From an uncultured Opitutales bacterium (GTDB lineage Bacteria; Verrucomicrobiota; Verrucomicrobiia; Opitutales; UBA953), in assembly GCA_934675585.1 (NCBI GenBank), contig CAKUQY010000008.1, positions 9,505-73,504 of the forward strand: 64,000 nt of DNA, given 5' to 3'. Below the pieces are notes generated by a model, which saw only the letters and a list, made by a program, of their open reading frames with translations, ran no database searches and was not told the origin of the DNA. The position numbers were made by a program, and so were the translations under genes. Shown piece by piece: positions 7,725-16,568 of the stretch. Position 1 is the first letter of the stretch; each line of letters starts with the position of its first letter.

Positions 7725-8686
7725 AAGGCTGGTTCGAGTGTTGAAAGTGATTCGAGGAATTGCAATTTGATGCGCTGCATTATGTTTTCGTTAGGCGCGT
7801 CATCCCGCAACGTGAGGCGCAACAGGTCAAAAATCGTCACGCCAGCATTGACCGAGCCGCGTCCCTGCAATTTGAATTTGCGGAAGCCCATATCGTAAAG
7901 TTTTTTGATTTCGCCGATCGAGCACGCGGCGGTTCCGTGCTCGGGGTGATTGAGCAAATGGGCCATGTCGGAACAGCCATTGTTCGCGAAGAGTTTTTCA
8001 AACTTTTCGTCAACATGCCCAAAATAATTGAGCGCCAGATTCGACAGCGTTTTGTAGTGTAGCGGACGAATTTTGCAGCCGCGAACGCAATATTCGTTGA
8101 TCAAAATTTCGTAACGAGATTTGTCTTCGAGTTTTTCGAGCAAATCGTAATTCCAAGCATCGTCGGGATGAATCATCACTTTGTCGTAACGCTCGGCAAG
8201 ACGCTTGTAATAATCGGCGTTCCCGCGACCGTTTTCGACCGTGACTTTGATGATCGACGAAACGTTTTTGAGCCCAGGATAATTTTTCCGAATGTGTTCG
8301 TAAAGCGCGTCGGACGCCGTGATAACCGCGTTTTTGCCGCTCGGATTATTGCGTTCCGTAAATTTCAAAAGCGTGTTGCAGGTCGTGTCTTTGAGCGCGT
8401 CGCCCTGAATAAATTGGTTTGAAAAAGTCAAATCGATGGGAATCCCGCGCTTGGCGTAGGCGAGCCCCGCATCGCGAATTTGCTCGGCGGTGCAAATCAA
8501 CCGTGGCAAAACGCGACCTGAATTCCACAGACACAACGGCGCGCCGTGAACCGTGTTGAGCAGACGCTCGCCGTAAACCTGATTGAAAAAATCAAAAAAC
8601 AGCAGCAGTTCGCGATCGCTCGAAAAAGCGCCAGAAACATCCCATTCTGCTTCCGGCCAATTTGTATTACGAACAGACAAAGACAT
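7721..8686 (-). CDS. U32-peptidase-like TIM-barrel protein, paralogue B
   Basis: A 321-residue paralogue of the next gene. It carries GAPLCLWNSG, GNADYYKRLAERYDKVMIHPDD, and the cysteine motif NEYCVRGCKIRPLHY at mid-length. The aligned order of these segments shows a tandem duplication followed by divergence. The motif resembles U32-type proteins, but the function is unknown. The ATG at 8686 was preferred over an in-frame TTG 12 nt upstream. The gene heads a three-gene unit (B, A, tatD) with 4-nt and 1-nt junctions. No TATAAT box is seen near its start. Confidence 0.5.
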   Translation of the reverse strand: MSLSVRNTNWPEAEWDVSGAFSSDRELLLFFDFFNQVYGERLLNTVHGAPLCLWNSGRVLPRLICTAEQIRDAGLAYAKRGIPIDLTFSNQFIQGDALKDTTCNTLLKFTERNNPSGKNAVITASDALYEHIRKNYPGLKNVSSIIKVTVENGRGNADYYKRLAERYDKVMIHPDDAWNYDLLEKLEDKSRYEILINEYCVRGCKIRPLHYKTLSNLALNYFGHVDEKFEKLFANNGCSDMAHLLNHPEHGTAACSIGEIKKLYDMGFRKFKLQGRGSVNAGVTIFDLLRLTLRDDAPNENIMQRIKLQFLESLSTLEPAL

Positions 8687-8721
8687 TTTGAAAAACAAAT
8701 TGAATTGCAGATTAACACGAA

Positions 8722-8756
8722 CAAAAAAGGCGTTCCCGCGAACCGGAAACGCCTTT
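8722..8756 (-). terminator. GGGAACGC-type terminator of purD
   Basis: GGCGTTCCCG (8729-8738) pairs with CGGAAACGCC (8744-8753) with one mismatch, and is followed on the minus strand by six T. It separates purD from the U32-like unit. Confidence 0.7.
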
Positions 8757-8763
8757 CAAAAAA

Positions 8764-10059
8764 TTACTTTCCGACTTCGCGTTTTAATTGGCGCGCGCCA
8801 ATGTCATGACGAAAATGTTTGCCGTCAAATTGAATTTGCTCAACCACGTCATAAACTTTTTTTAGCGCTTCCGCGAGCGTTCCCGCGTGAGCCGTTACGC
8901 CCAAAACGCGCCCGCCCGAAGTTAAAACATCGCCCGCGTCATTACGTTTGGTGCCGCTGTGAATGACATCGACATCGTCCGGCAAATCCTCAGGAATCGT
9001 GATTAAATCGCCTTTGCGCGGAACTCCCGGATAACCCGCCGCCGTCAAAACAACAATAGCTGTGTAGCCGTCTTTAAATTCAACATTACTTGGGTCGAGC
9101 GTTCCCGTCGCGCAAGCATACATCAGCTCCACGGGATCGGTTTTCAATTGCGGCAAAAGCACTTGGCATTCGGGATCGCCAAAACGCACGTTGAATTCGA
9201 CAACTTTCGGAGCGTCTTCGGTAATCATAATACCGATATAAAGCGTTCCCGAATAATGAATGCCCTCTGCCGCCAAGCCCGCAAGCGTCGGCTTTACAAG
9301 CGTTTCGACAATCGTCTGTTTCAGTTCGGGCGTAACGACATCCGCGGGAGCGTAAGCGCCCATGCCGCCTGTGTTGAGCCCGCAATCGCCGTCGTCGATG
9401 CGCTTGTGATCCTGCGAAGGCGAAAGCATCACAAATTTTTCGCCGTCAACCATCAGCATGATCGACGCTTCTTCGCCGTCCATAAATTCTTCAATCAAAA
9501 TTTCCGACGACGCTTTGCCAAATTTTCCCTCGAGCATTTCCTCCGCCGCCTCGCAAGCTTCATCGCGATCTTGCGCGATAATCACGCCTTTTCCCGCAGC
9601 CAAACCGTCAGCTTTGAGCACAATCGGGAACTTCTTTTGACTTTTCAAAAATGCCACCGCCTCATCGACATTGGTAAAGCGTTTGCCAAATGCCGTCGGA
9701 ATATTGTAGCGCATCAAAAAGTCTTTGGTAAACGTCTTACTCGCTTCCAAACGTGCCGCTGCTTTTGTTGGACCATACGCTGGAATGCCAACCGCTTTGA
9801 GCGCATCGACAACGCCCGCCGCCAGCGGAGCTTCGGGACCGACGATCACAAAATTGGCATCCAAACGTTGCGCCAAATGCACGACTTCCTGCACGTCATC
9901 CGCGCGCACTTGCGGAAAACAAATCGCCTCCTGCTCCATGCCACCGTTACCGGGCGCGACCGTCACGGCCTTGACGAGCGGACTTTCCTTGCACGCCTTC
10001 AAAATCGCATGCTCACGCCCGCCATTACCTAAAAGAAGAACTCGTAATTCTTTACTCAT
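8764..10059 (-). CDS. purD: Phosphoribosylamine-glycine ligase
   Basis: The ATP-grasp enzyme joining glycine to phosphoribosylamine in purine synthesis. At 431 residues it is full length. Seen: an N-terminal LLLGNGGREHAILKA, GPEAPLAAGVVDAL, the ATP-grasp segment PIVLKADGLAAGKGVIIAQ, a DHKRIDDGDCGLNTGGMGAYAP stretch (in two parts), and FNVRFGDPECQVLLP near the metal site. The ATG at 10059 gives MSKELRVLLLGNGG. It is monocistronic with its own terminator at 8722-8756. 10060-10238 holds only spacer with a few GGGAACG copies. Confidence 0.96.
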   Translation of the reverse strand: MSKELRVLLLGNGGREHAILKACKESPLVKAVTVAPGNGGMEQEAICFPQVRADDVQEVVHLAQRLDANFVIVGPEAPLAAGVVDALKAVGIPAYGPTKAAARLEASKTFTKDFLMRYNIPTAFGKRFTNVDEAVAFLKSQKKFPIVLKADGLAAGKGVIIAQDRDEACEAAEEMLEGKFGKASSEILIEEFMDGEEASIMLMVDGEKFVMLSPSQDHKRIDDGDCGLNTGGMGAYAPADVVTPELKQTIVETLVKPTLAGLAAEGIHYSGTLYIGIMITEDAPKVVEFNVRFGDPECQVLLPQLKTDPVELMYACATGTLDPSNVEFKDGYTAIVVLTAAGYPGVPRKGDLITIPEDLPDDVDVIHSGTKRNDAGDVLTSGGRVLGVTAHAGTLAEALKKVYDVVEQIQFDGKHFRHDIGARQLKREVGK

Positions 10060-10224
10060 ACTTTAATTGTTATTTTTTTATTCTAAACAATCGCGTTCCC
10101 GCGGGCAATTACAAACTGAAAACAGAAATTTTTGAATTAGATAAATTCGTAAAATTCGATGACCAAAATTCCGTTCCCGCAGGCAAGCGATTTTAAAAAT
10201 TTTGCTCGCGGGAACGATTTTTTT

Positions 10225-10230
10225 TATAAT
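10225..10230 (+). promoter_or_regulatory. -10 box (TATAAT) of mazG
   Basis: TATAAT lies 8 nt before the mazG ATG. A GAGGA sequence sits between them, but it would fall at the very 5' end of the transcript. Confidence 0.5.
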
Positions 10231-10238
10231 TGAGGAAT

Positions 10239-10913
10239 ATGGCTAACAAAACAAATCTTGAAGCTTTGATTAAAACAATCGAAACGTTGCGCGCGCCCGG
10301 CGGCTGCCCGTGGGATCGCGAACAAACGCACGAATCGATTTGCAAATGCCTCATCGAAGAAACCGCCGAATTTATTGAAACGGTCGATTTGAAAGAGGAC
10401 GCGCACATGTGCGAAGAGCTCGGCGACCTGCTTTTGCAGATCTTGATGCACGCGCAAATCGCCAAAGAGCGCGGCGCGTTCACGCTCGAAGACGTCGCGG
10501 GCTACATCAACGACAAAATGATTCGCCGCCACCCGCACGTTTTCGGGAACGTCCAAGCCGACACTTCCGAAGCCGTGCTCGTCAATTGGGACAAAATCAA
10601 AGCCACCGAAAAAAATCTTTCAACCAAAGCCAAAACGAGCGAAATTTTTAAAGATTTGCCCACAACGCTCAACAACATTTTAAAAGCTGACGCGACTTGG
10701 AAAGCGGTGGTGAAAAAAAATCTCGCGCCCGCTCCCGCCGTCGAACGCGAAAAAATTTCCACGCTCGCGGGAACGCTCGACAAAGACGACGCCGGTAAAA
10801 AACTTTTTGAAATTATCGCCGCCTGCCGCGAAGCAAAAATCGATCCCGACGAAGCTTTGCGCCATTTCACGAAACAAGTGATCGACACTTGCGAGCAAAA
10901 TTTTAAGGCATAA
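10239..10913 (+). CDS. mazG: Nucleoside triphosphate pyrophosphohydrolase MazG
   Basis: Hydrolyses (d)NTPs to monophosphates, a nucleotide-pool housekeeping enzyme. The 224 residues include the canonical MazG start LRAPGGCPWDREQTHESI, the metal-binding EETAEF and EELGDLLLQILMHA motifs, and later KIDPDEALRHFT in the second repeat-like half. The ATG at 10239 was chosen over a TTG 9 nt upstream because it starts MANK and lies properly behind the TATAAT box. It converges with the reductase gene at 10993 across a shared terminator. Confidence 0.93.
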   Translation: MANKTNLEALIKTIETLRAPGGCPWDREQTHESICKCLIEETAEFIETVDLKEDAHMCEELGDLLLQILMHAQIAKERGAFTLEDVAGYINDKMIRRHPHVFGNVQADTSEAVLVNWDKIKATEKNLSTKAKTSEIFKDLPTTLNNILKADATWKAVVKKNLAPAPAVEREKISTLAGTLDKDDAGKKLFEIIAACREAKIDPDEALRHFTKQVIDTCEQNFKA

Positions 10914-10935
10914 TTCGCGTTCCCGCCAAACGCGC

Positions 10936-10980
10936 AAAAAAAAACGTTCCCGCGAATCAACTTCACGGGAACGCTTTTTT
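10936..10980. terminator. Bidirectional GGGAACGC-type terminator
   Basis: CGTTCCCG (10945-10952) and CGGGAACG (10966-10973) form a stem flanked by an A-run on the left and a T-run on the right. It can stop both mazG and the convergent reductase gene. Confidence 0.75.
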
Positions 10981-10992
10981 ATTTTTGCGTTT

Positions 10993-12150
10993 TTAATAAA
11001 CGTCTTTTTGATAACGACCAGCGGTTTTGAGCGCTTTCAGGTAATCTGCCGCTCCCGCGTCGTCGAGCCCGCCCTGCGTTTTGAAGATTTCGAGCAACGC
11101 AGCTTCAACGTCCTTCGCCATGCGTTTAGCGTCGCCGCAAATGAAAAACGCGCCGTTTTCTTTGTCGAGCCACTGCCAGATTTCCGCGCCTGCTTCGCGA
11201 ATTTTGTCCTGAACGTAAATTTTAAATTCCTGATCCCGCGACCACGCGCAAGAAAGTTTAGTCAACGAACCGTCCGCGAGCGCAGCTTTCCATTCGTCTT
11301 CGTAAAGAAAATCGGTTTTTTCGTGCTGGTCGCCAAAGAACAGCCAATTTTTGCCACTTGCTTTTTCTGCTTTGCGGTCTTGAACAAAACTGCGGAAAGG
11401 CGCAACGCCCGTTCCCGGCCCAACCATAATCATCGGCACGGTCGTGTCTGCGGGCGGACCAAAGTGCGAATTAGCGACGAACACCGGCAAACACGCTTCG
11501 CCGACTGGCGCGTATTCGCCAAGAAAAGTCGAGCAAACGCCGTCGCGGGAACGCCCGTTGGTTTCGTAACGCACAACCGCAACCGTCAAATGAACCTTGT
11601 TCGCGCCAACATATTTCGGCGACGACGAAATCGAATACAAACGCGGCGCTTGTTTGCGCAACTGCTCAACAAACACTTGCGGCGTTACTTGAATTGAATC
11701 AAATTCTTCGGCGATGTCGAGCACGTGGCGAGCGTCCACCCAAGCCGTTACCGCGAGCGGATCGGCATTTGAGAGAATTTCGTTCAGCGCGGCTCTTTGT
11801 TTGTCGCAAGACAAATTTTCGAGCGCAAACAACGCGAATTTTTTCGTGATTTTGCCGAGATTTAATTCGGTCGTCAATGCTTGGCGCAAGGTAATTGCTG
11901 CGGTTGCTTTTGGCAAAGTAACCATCGCGTTCCCGTCAAGCTTGTAAGCCACAAGCACCGCATCGACGAGCTTGTCTGTATTGCGCGGGAACACGCCGAG
12001 CGAATCGCCCGATTTGTAAACGAGCCCGCTGTTCCCGAGATCGATTTCGATGTGAACGGTTTCTTTCGTTTTGTTTTCTGGCGAATTCACGCGGCGGCGC
12101 AGCGCCAACGTTGCCATATAAGGATTTGTTTTACTGTAAAGTTCTGCCAT
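10993..12150 (-). CDS. CysJ-like NADPH-dependent flavoprotein reductase (FAD/NADP modules only)
   Basis: A 385-residue protein corresponding to the C-terminal two-thirds of sulfite reductase flavoprotein (CysJ) and P450 reductases. Seen: an inserted alpha domain (about 60-180), the FAD-binding motif PRLYSISSSP, GVCSTFLGEY, the NADPH motif MIMVGPGTGVAPFRSF, LFFGDQHEKTDFLYEDEW, YVQDKIRE, FICGDAKRMAKDVE and the terminal RYQKDVY, close to CysJ endings. The FMN-binding flavodoxin domain is absent and no cysI lies nearby, so the electron acceptor is unknown. The ATG at 12150 is preferred because the -10 box overlaps the alternative start at 12162. Confidence 0.85.
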   Translation of the reverse strand: MAELYSKTNPYMATLALRRRVNSPENKTKETVHIEIDLGNSGLVYKSGDSLGVFPRNTDKLVDAVLVAYKLDGNAMVTLPKATAAITLRQALTTELNLGKITKKFALFALENLSCDKQRAALNEILSNADPLAVTAWVDARHVLDIAEEFDSIQVTPQVFVEQLRKQAPRLYSISSSPKYVGANKVHLTVAVVRYETNGRSRDGVCSTFLGEYAPVGEACLPVFVANSHFGPPADTTVPMIMVGPGTGVAPFRSFVQDRKAEKASGKNWLFFGDQHEKTDFLYEDEWKAALADGSLTKLSCAWSRDQEFKIYVQDKIREAGAEIWQWLDKENGAFFICGDAKRMAKDVEAALLEIFKTQGGLDDAGAADYLKALKTAGRYQKDVY

Positions 12151-12160
12151 AACACCAACC

Positions 12161-12166
12161 ATTATA
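12161..12166 (-). promoter_or_regulatory. -10 box (TATAAT) of the CysJ-like gene
   Basis: TATAAT ends 10 nt before the ATG at 12150 and overlaps the first bases of a possible ATG at 12162. This excludes the latter if the box is used. Confidence 0.5.
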
Positions 12167-12253
12167 AAGTTTTAAAAGCCAAATTGCAAAAATTGCGTTC
12201 CCGTGATAATAAAAAAAAATTGACAAAAGACACATTCCCGTCATACAACATTT

Positions 12254-12358
12254 TTGCTTAAAACAAATTTGAGCAATTGTGAAAACACCATTCGCCAACT
12301 CGAAAATCGCATCAACAATCTCGAGCGCAAAATTGATGAGCTTTCGCGGCACCGATAA
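12254..12358 (+). CDS. Possible 34-residue coiled-coil peptide
   Basis: A short frame starting at TTG (12254, or TTG 12269) lies in the gap between the reductase and nadE. It ends NTIRQLENRINNLERKIDEL, which has a heptad-like pattern of L and I. A TTGACA box lies upstream near 12218, with TACAAC 18 nt later. No known small protein is recognised. It could instead be an untranslated transcript or chance. Confidence 0.3.
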   Translation: MLKTNLSNCENTIRQLENRINNLERKIDELSRHR

Positions 12359-12361
12359 TTG

Positions 12362-14302
12362 CTAAAAAATCCAGGTATCCGCCTGCGCATCGGAAGGCAT
12401 TCGCCAGTCGCCGCGCGGGCTGAGCGAAACAGAAAAAACTTTCGGACCGTCAGGGCAAACGGAACGCTTGAACTGCTGCGCGAAAAAGCGTTTGAAAAAC
12501 ACGCGCAGCCATTTATCAATCGTCGCACCGTCGTAATCACCCGCGAACGCGTTGCGCGCCAAAAAGCGAATTTTGTTTGGCGAAAAACCGTTCCCGCAAA
12601 AATGATACAAAAAGAAATCGTGCAATTCGTAAGGTCCGACAAGATCTTCCGTTTTTTGCGCAATCTCGCCCTGCGCGTTCACAGGTTTTAATTCCGGCGA
12701 AATCGGCGTGTCGATAATGTCCGTCAAAATGCGCGCGATTTCGGGATCGCCGCGTTCTTTCGCGACCCAGGCGACAATGTGACGAATGAACGTTTTGGGA
12801 ACGCCGATATTGACGTGATACATCGAAACGTGATCGCCGTTAAACGTGCACCAGCCGAGCGCGGCTTCGGACAAATCGCCTGTCCCGACAACAAAGCCGC
12901 CGTGTTTTCCCGCAACGTCCATCAGCACCTGCGTGCGTTCCCGCGCCTGAGAATTTTCGTAAGTAACGTCAAAAACGTTTTCGTCATGACCGATGTCGCC
13001 GAAATGTTGCGTGACGGCTGGAACGATCGAAATTTCCCGCGCGCTGATTCCCAAGCGCTTCATCAGCCCGAGCGCGTTCCCGCGCGTGCGTTCCGACGTT
13101 CCAAGCCCAGGCAGAGAAATGCCGATGATTTCTTTTGGGTCGCGTCCTAATTTTTCAAAAGCCGCTTTGGCGACGAGAATCGCGAGCGTCGAATCGAGCC
13201 CGCCCGAAATGCCGAGCACCACGCATTTTGCGCGCGTGTGTTCGATGCGGCGCGCAAGTCCCGCGACTTGGATTTCAAACGCTTCGCGACAATGCGCGTC
13301 GAAAATCTGCGCGTCGTGATCAATAAATGGCGTTTTTGAAATTTTGCCAAAAATTTCGGCGGGCATATCGTGCGTTCCCGCGAGAGAAAATTTTACACGG
13401 CGGAACGGTTTTTTGCTACTTTGATCGGTAGCGTTGCGGCGTGCATGCGCGAGTAATTCAACATCGATTTGCGCAAATGCAACGGCGCGATCGGTCGCAA
13501 ATTTTCCCGTTCCCGCGAGCATCACATTATTTTGCGCGACAAAACATTCACCTGCGTAAACGATGTCGGTCGTGCTTTCGCCCCAGCCCGCTCCCGCGTA
13601 AATGTAGGCGCTGAGCGTGCGCGCGCTTTGCATGCGCACCAAATCGCGACGGTATTGAGTTTTACCGACAGTTTCATCGCTTGCCGACAAATTAAAAATC
13701 ATTTGCGCTCCCGCTAACGCCAATTGTCCCGACGGCGGCTCGGCGACCCATAAATCTTCGCAAATCTCAACACCAAACGCAATCAAATCGTTGTTGGCAT
13801 CTTCAAAAATTAAATCGTTCCCGCAAGGAATTTGCGTTCCCGCCAAATCGATAAAATTTTGTGGCAAATCGTTCGCCGAATGAAACCAGCGTTTTTCGTA
13901 AAATTCTTGCGTGTTAGGCAAATGCGTTTTGGGAACGACGCCCAAAATTTTGCCGTTCCCGAGCACGACCGCGCAATTGTAAAGTCGTTGCTGAATCATC
14001 AATGGCGCGCCCACGATCACGACAAGATCGAGTTCGCAAGTCAATTTCGCCAAGCGCTCTAATCCCGCGACAACCGCTTTTAATAAGCGCGTTTGAAAAA
14101 ACAAATCGCCGCAAGAATGCCCCGTCAACGAAAGTTCCGGAAACGCAACAATCGCGCAACGTTCCCGCGAAGCCAAATGCATTGCATCGCCGATCGCGCG
14201 GACATTTGCCTCAACATTTGCCAGATTCAAACGCGGCGAAACCGCCGCCACTTTGACCAAGCCCAGCTCGCTCGCCGAAGCCACTTGCATATCTGTAATC
14301 AT
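12362..14302 (-). CDS. nadE: Glutamine-hydrolysing NAD+ synthase
   Basis: Amidates nicotinate adenine dinucleotide to NAD+, using ammonia freed from glutamine. The 646 residues have two domains. The N-terminal nitrilase-type glutaminase (about 12-300) has the Glu-Lys-Cys triad visible in AFPELSLTG, PKTHLPN and GVEICEDLW. The synthetase domain (about 330-646) has the P-loop LGISGGLDSTLAILVAKA and GTGDLSEAALGW. The length fits the large bacterial form. The ATG at 14302 follows a TATAAT box by 6 nt. Confidence 0.95.
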   Translation of the reverse strand: MITDMQVASASELGLVKVAAVSPRLNLANVEANVRAIGDAMHLASRERCAIVAFPELSLTGHSCGDLFFQTRLLKAVVAGLERLAKLTCELDLVVIVGAPLMIQQRLYNCAVVLGNGKILGVVPKTHLPNTQEFYEKRWFHSANDLPQNFIDLAGTQIPCGNDLIFEDANNDLIAFGVEICEDLWVAEPPSGQLALAGAQMIFNLSASDETVGKTQYRRDLVRMQSARTLSAYIYAGAGWGESTTDIVYAGECFVAQNNVMLAGTGKFATDRAVAFAQIDVELLAHARRNATDQSSKKPFRRVKFSLAGTHDMPAEIFGKISKTPFIDHDAQIFDAHCREAFEIQVAGLARRIEHTRAKCVVLGISGGLDSTLAILVAKAAFEKLGRDPKEIIGISLPGLGTSERTRGNALGLMKRLGISAREISIVPAVTQHFGDIGHDENVFDVTYENSQARERTQVLMDVAGKHGGFVVGTGDLSEAALGWCTFNGDHVSMYHVNIGVPKTFIRHIVAWVAKERGDPEIARILTDIIDTPISPELKPVNAQGEIAQKTEDLVGPYELHDFFLYHFCGNGFSPNKIRFLARNAFAGDYDGATIDKWLRVFFKRFFAQQFKRSVCPDGPKVFSVSLSPRGDWRMPSDAQADTWIF

Positions 14303-14308
14303 AGTTTT

Positions 14309-14314
14309 ATTATA
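14309..14314 (-). promoter_or_regulatory. -10 box (TATAAT) of nadE
   Basis: TATAAT ends 6 nt before the ATG at 14302, implying a leaderless or nearly leaderless transcript. Confidence 0.55.
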
Positions 14315-14342
14315 ATGCTAAATCCGCGTTCCCGCGAGAGCG

Positions 14343-15896
14343 TTAAATCTGCTCGTTTGACTTGTCGAGCAAGCGGAAATTGATTGCTTCGGAAATATCC
14401 TCAGCGGCGATTTCCGCGTGTCCCGCGAGATCGGCAACCGTACGCGCCACTTTTAAAATACGCGTGTAAGCGCGCGCCGAAAGCCCGAAACGCTCCATCG
14501 CCGTTTGCAACATTCGACTTTGCATTTCGCCGAGCGCGCAATATTTTTGAATTTGCTTATTGGTCATGCGCGCGTTGCAACGCGTTTTGGGTCCCATCGA
14601 TGTGTCTTGCAAAAAGCGATTTTCTTGAATTGCGCGCGCGGCAACAATGCGTTCCCGCACCACGGCAGAAGATTCGCCAGGTTTTGCCGTGCGCAATTCT
14701 TCAATCGAAAGCGTCGGCGCGTTCACGTGAATGTCGATGCGATCGAGCAACGGACCCGACAGGCGGGAACGATAACGCTGAATTTGCGTTGGCGTACAAG
14801 TGCAACGATGATGACGATCACCGTAATAACCACAAGGACAAGGATTCATCGCCGCCACCAGCATAAAATGCGCGGGCAAAGTGATTTTTGCGGAAGCGCG
14901 CGAAATCGTTACTTCACCGTCTTCAAGAGGCTGGCGCAAAACTTCGAGCACCGAACGCTTAAATTCAGGAAACTCATCCAAAAACAAAACGCCATTGTGA
15001 GCCAGAGAAATTTCGCCTGGACCAGGAACACTCCCGCCACCAATCAAACCAACGTCCGAAATCGTGTGATGCGGCGCGCGGAACGGACGCTGAATGCTGT
15101 GTTCATCGCTCACAATTGTCATTCCCGCGGCGGATTGAATTCCTAAAATTTCCAAAAATTCATCCAAACTTGGCTCGGGCAAAATGGTTGGAATCCGCTT
15201 GGCAATCATACTTTTCCCAGAACCCGGCGAACCGATCATTAAAATATTATGTCCGCCCGCAACCGCGATTTCAACCGCACGACGCAATTGATATTGTCCC
15301 TTGACTTCTGAAAAATCAACCAACGATTCTGCGGGAACGCTTTTGTTGAACGAACTTGATTCTGGCGTGAGCGGCTCAATTTGCTTTTCACCTGTTAAAA
15401 ATTGCAAACATTCGCGCAAGTTTTCGACAGGATAAACTTTGACACCTTCAACTAACGCCGCCTCTTCCGCACTCACGCGTGGCAAAATAATATCACGATT
15501 TTCTTTGCGCGCCAACAATGCTAACGAAACGCCACCGCGAATCGGACGCACCGCGCCGTCCAAGCCCAATTCGCCCGCCACAATAAAACGCCCCAAATTG
15601 TCAGGCGGGAGCGTGCCATTTGCCACCAAAAGCGAAAGCGCAATCGGCAAATCATACATCGGTCCCTCTTTGCGAATATCACCGGGCGCAAGATTGATGA
15701 TCGTTTTAGAAAACGGCAACGACAATTTGCAACTCGAAAACGCCGCCATCACGCGATCGCTCGATTCTTTTACCGCCGCATCTGGCAAACCAACGACAAT
15801 CATCGCAAAATCGCCAAGCATACCCGATTTTACTTCAACCTGCACGCTCACAGCATCAACGCCGCGCAACGCACCTGAATAAACGGTGGAAAACAT
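14343..15896 (-). CDS. comM: ComM/YifB-family AAA+ ATPase
   Basis: A 517-residue Mg-chelatase-like protein. The N-terminal ChlI-type domain ([15 protein letters not shown]) is followed by the AAA+ core with Walker [14 protein letters not shown], Walker [24 protein letters not shown] (a zinc-binding-like CPCGYYGD segment) and a C-terminal helical domain. In Vibrio and Haemophilus, ComM is a branch-migration helicase used in natural transformation. Its presence is interesting given the abundant GGGAACGC motif, but YifB homologues also occur in non-competent bacteria. The left prophage junction lies only 3 nt before the start codon, so its native promoter has been replaced or is supplied by the element. 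Confidence 0.92.
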   Translation of the reverse strand: MFSTVYSGALRGVDAVSVQVEVKSGMLGDFAMIVVGLPDAAVKESSDRVMAAFSSCKLSLPFSKTIINLAPGDIRKEGPMYDLPIALSLLVANGTLPPDNLGRFIVAGELGLDGAVRPIRGGVSLALLARKENRDIILPRVSAEEAALVEGVKVYPVENLRECLQFLTGEKQIEPLTPESSSFNKSVPAESLVDFSEVKGQYQLRRAVEIAVAGGHNILMIGSPGSGKSMIAKRIPTILPEPSLDEFLEILGIQSAAGMTIVSDEHSIQRPFRAPHHTISDVGLIGGGSVPGPGEISLAHNGVLFLDEFPEFKRSVLEVLRQPLEDGEVTISRASAKITLPAHFMLVAAMNPCPCGYYGDRHHRCTCTPTQIQRYRSRLSGPLLDRIDIHVNAPTLSIEELRTAKPGESSAVVRERIVAARAIQENRFLQDTSMGPKTRCNARMTNKQIQKYCALGEMQSRMLQTAMERFGLSARAYTRILKVARTVADLAGHAEIAAEDISEAINFRLLDKSNEQI

Positions 15897-15899
15897 AAT

Positions 15900-15941
15900 T
15901 TTTTAGGGGTAAAAAAATGGCGGAGAGGATGAGATTCGAAC
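15900..15941. repeat. attL (42-bp direct repeat)
   Basis: Identical to 60132-60173. It contains the last 24 nt of the tRNA-Ser gene including the encoded CCA, plus a flanking TTTTTAGGGGTAAAAAAA segment. The rest of the tRNA does not follow here, so this is the displaced copy left by integration. Confidence 0.92.
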
Positions 15942-16061
15942 CGATTAGTTAATTGCGGCAACTGCCGGGAATTGGCGACGGGAGGATTGGAGCGGTGTCA
16001 TTTTAGTGTTGTTTTGGGGTGGAATTTGGCGTAGAGTTTCTGCGTCTATTTTTAAGTTTTA

Positions 16062-16517
16062 TCAAAGTATATCCCAACATTTTTTTAAGATTGCAGATCG
16101 ATTTTTGATGACAGCCCAAAATAAGGCTAAAAGCAGCCAAAGAATAAATATAAAATCACATTCAATATGTCTGCTAATTTTCGGAAGGTGCGGAACGGCA
16201 GTGATAAAAAGCATAGTCAAAGCAAGAGCAATAAATCCTACTACAACCATTCTTAATATTGATTTAATCAAGTTTATTATTGAAAAAATTATTGATAATA
16301 TTGTTTGTTTTATAATAAACGAGAACTTTTCATCGATTGATAGTTTTTCGTTGTCGACTTGTGCTATTTTGTTTAAAAAAGGAAGAATAGATAAAACAAG
16401 CGCGAGCGACGAACAAACAATAGATATTACAAGATATTTGTCTTCTTCTCCTAATACGAAAAGAGAAAAAGATATAATTGCAATATATTTCGACAATGAC
16501 AATATTGTTTTTTTCAT
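16062..16517 (-). CDS. Multi-pass membrane protein of unknown function
   Basis: A 151-residue protein dominated by hydrophobic segments (about residues 8-25, 30-52, 68-110 and 118-140), with very AT-rich codon use unlike the rest of the element. No family is recognised. It lies between attL and the regulator genes, a usual place for lysogenic-conversion or exclusion genes. An overlapping frame on the other strand (16006-16524) has no membrane pattern or family match and is less convincing. Confidence 0.55.
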   Translation of the reverse strand: MKKTILSLSKYIAIISFSLFVLGEEDKYLVISIVCSSLALVLSILPFLNKIAQVDNEKLSIDEKFSFIIKQTILSIIFSIINLIKSILRMVVVGFIALALTMLFITAVPHLPKISRHIECDFIFILWLLLALFWAVIKNRSAILKKCWDIL

Positions 16518-16568
16518 AATGTAAAATAATTTTGTAGCATTATTATTTGTCTATTTTTTTTTGAGGGA

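Noticed and set aside
5859-9385. Long arginine-rich open frames opposite tatD and purD
   Set aside because: They arise from the high density of the CGTTCCCGC motif and biased codons of the true genes. No start signal or family features.
12150-12162. Upstream ATG at 12162 as start of the CysJ-like gene
   Set aside because: It overlaps the TATAAT box, so a transcript from that promoter would not contain it. The ATG at 12150 fits the layout of other genes.
15918-15941. A second tRNA-Ser at the left junction
   Set aside because: Only the last 24 nt match. No anticodon or D-arm follows, so it is the att repeat, not a gene.
16006-16524. 172-codon open frame on the plus strand opposite the first cargo gene
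   Set aside because: It has no membrane or domain pattern. The opposite frame gives a consistent multi-pass protein with an MKK start, so this one looks like a shadow.
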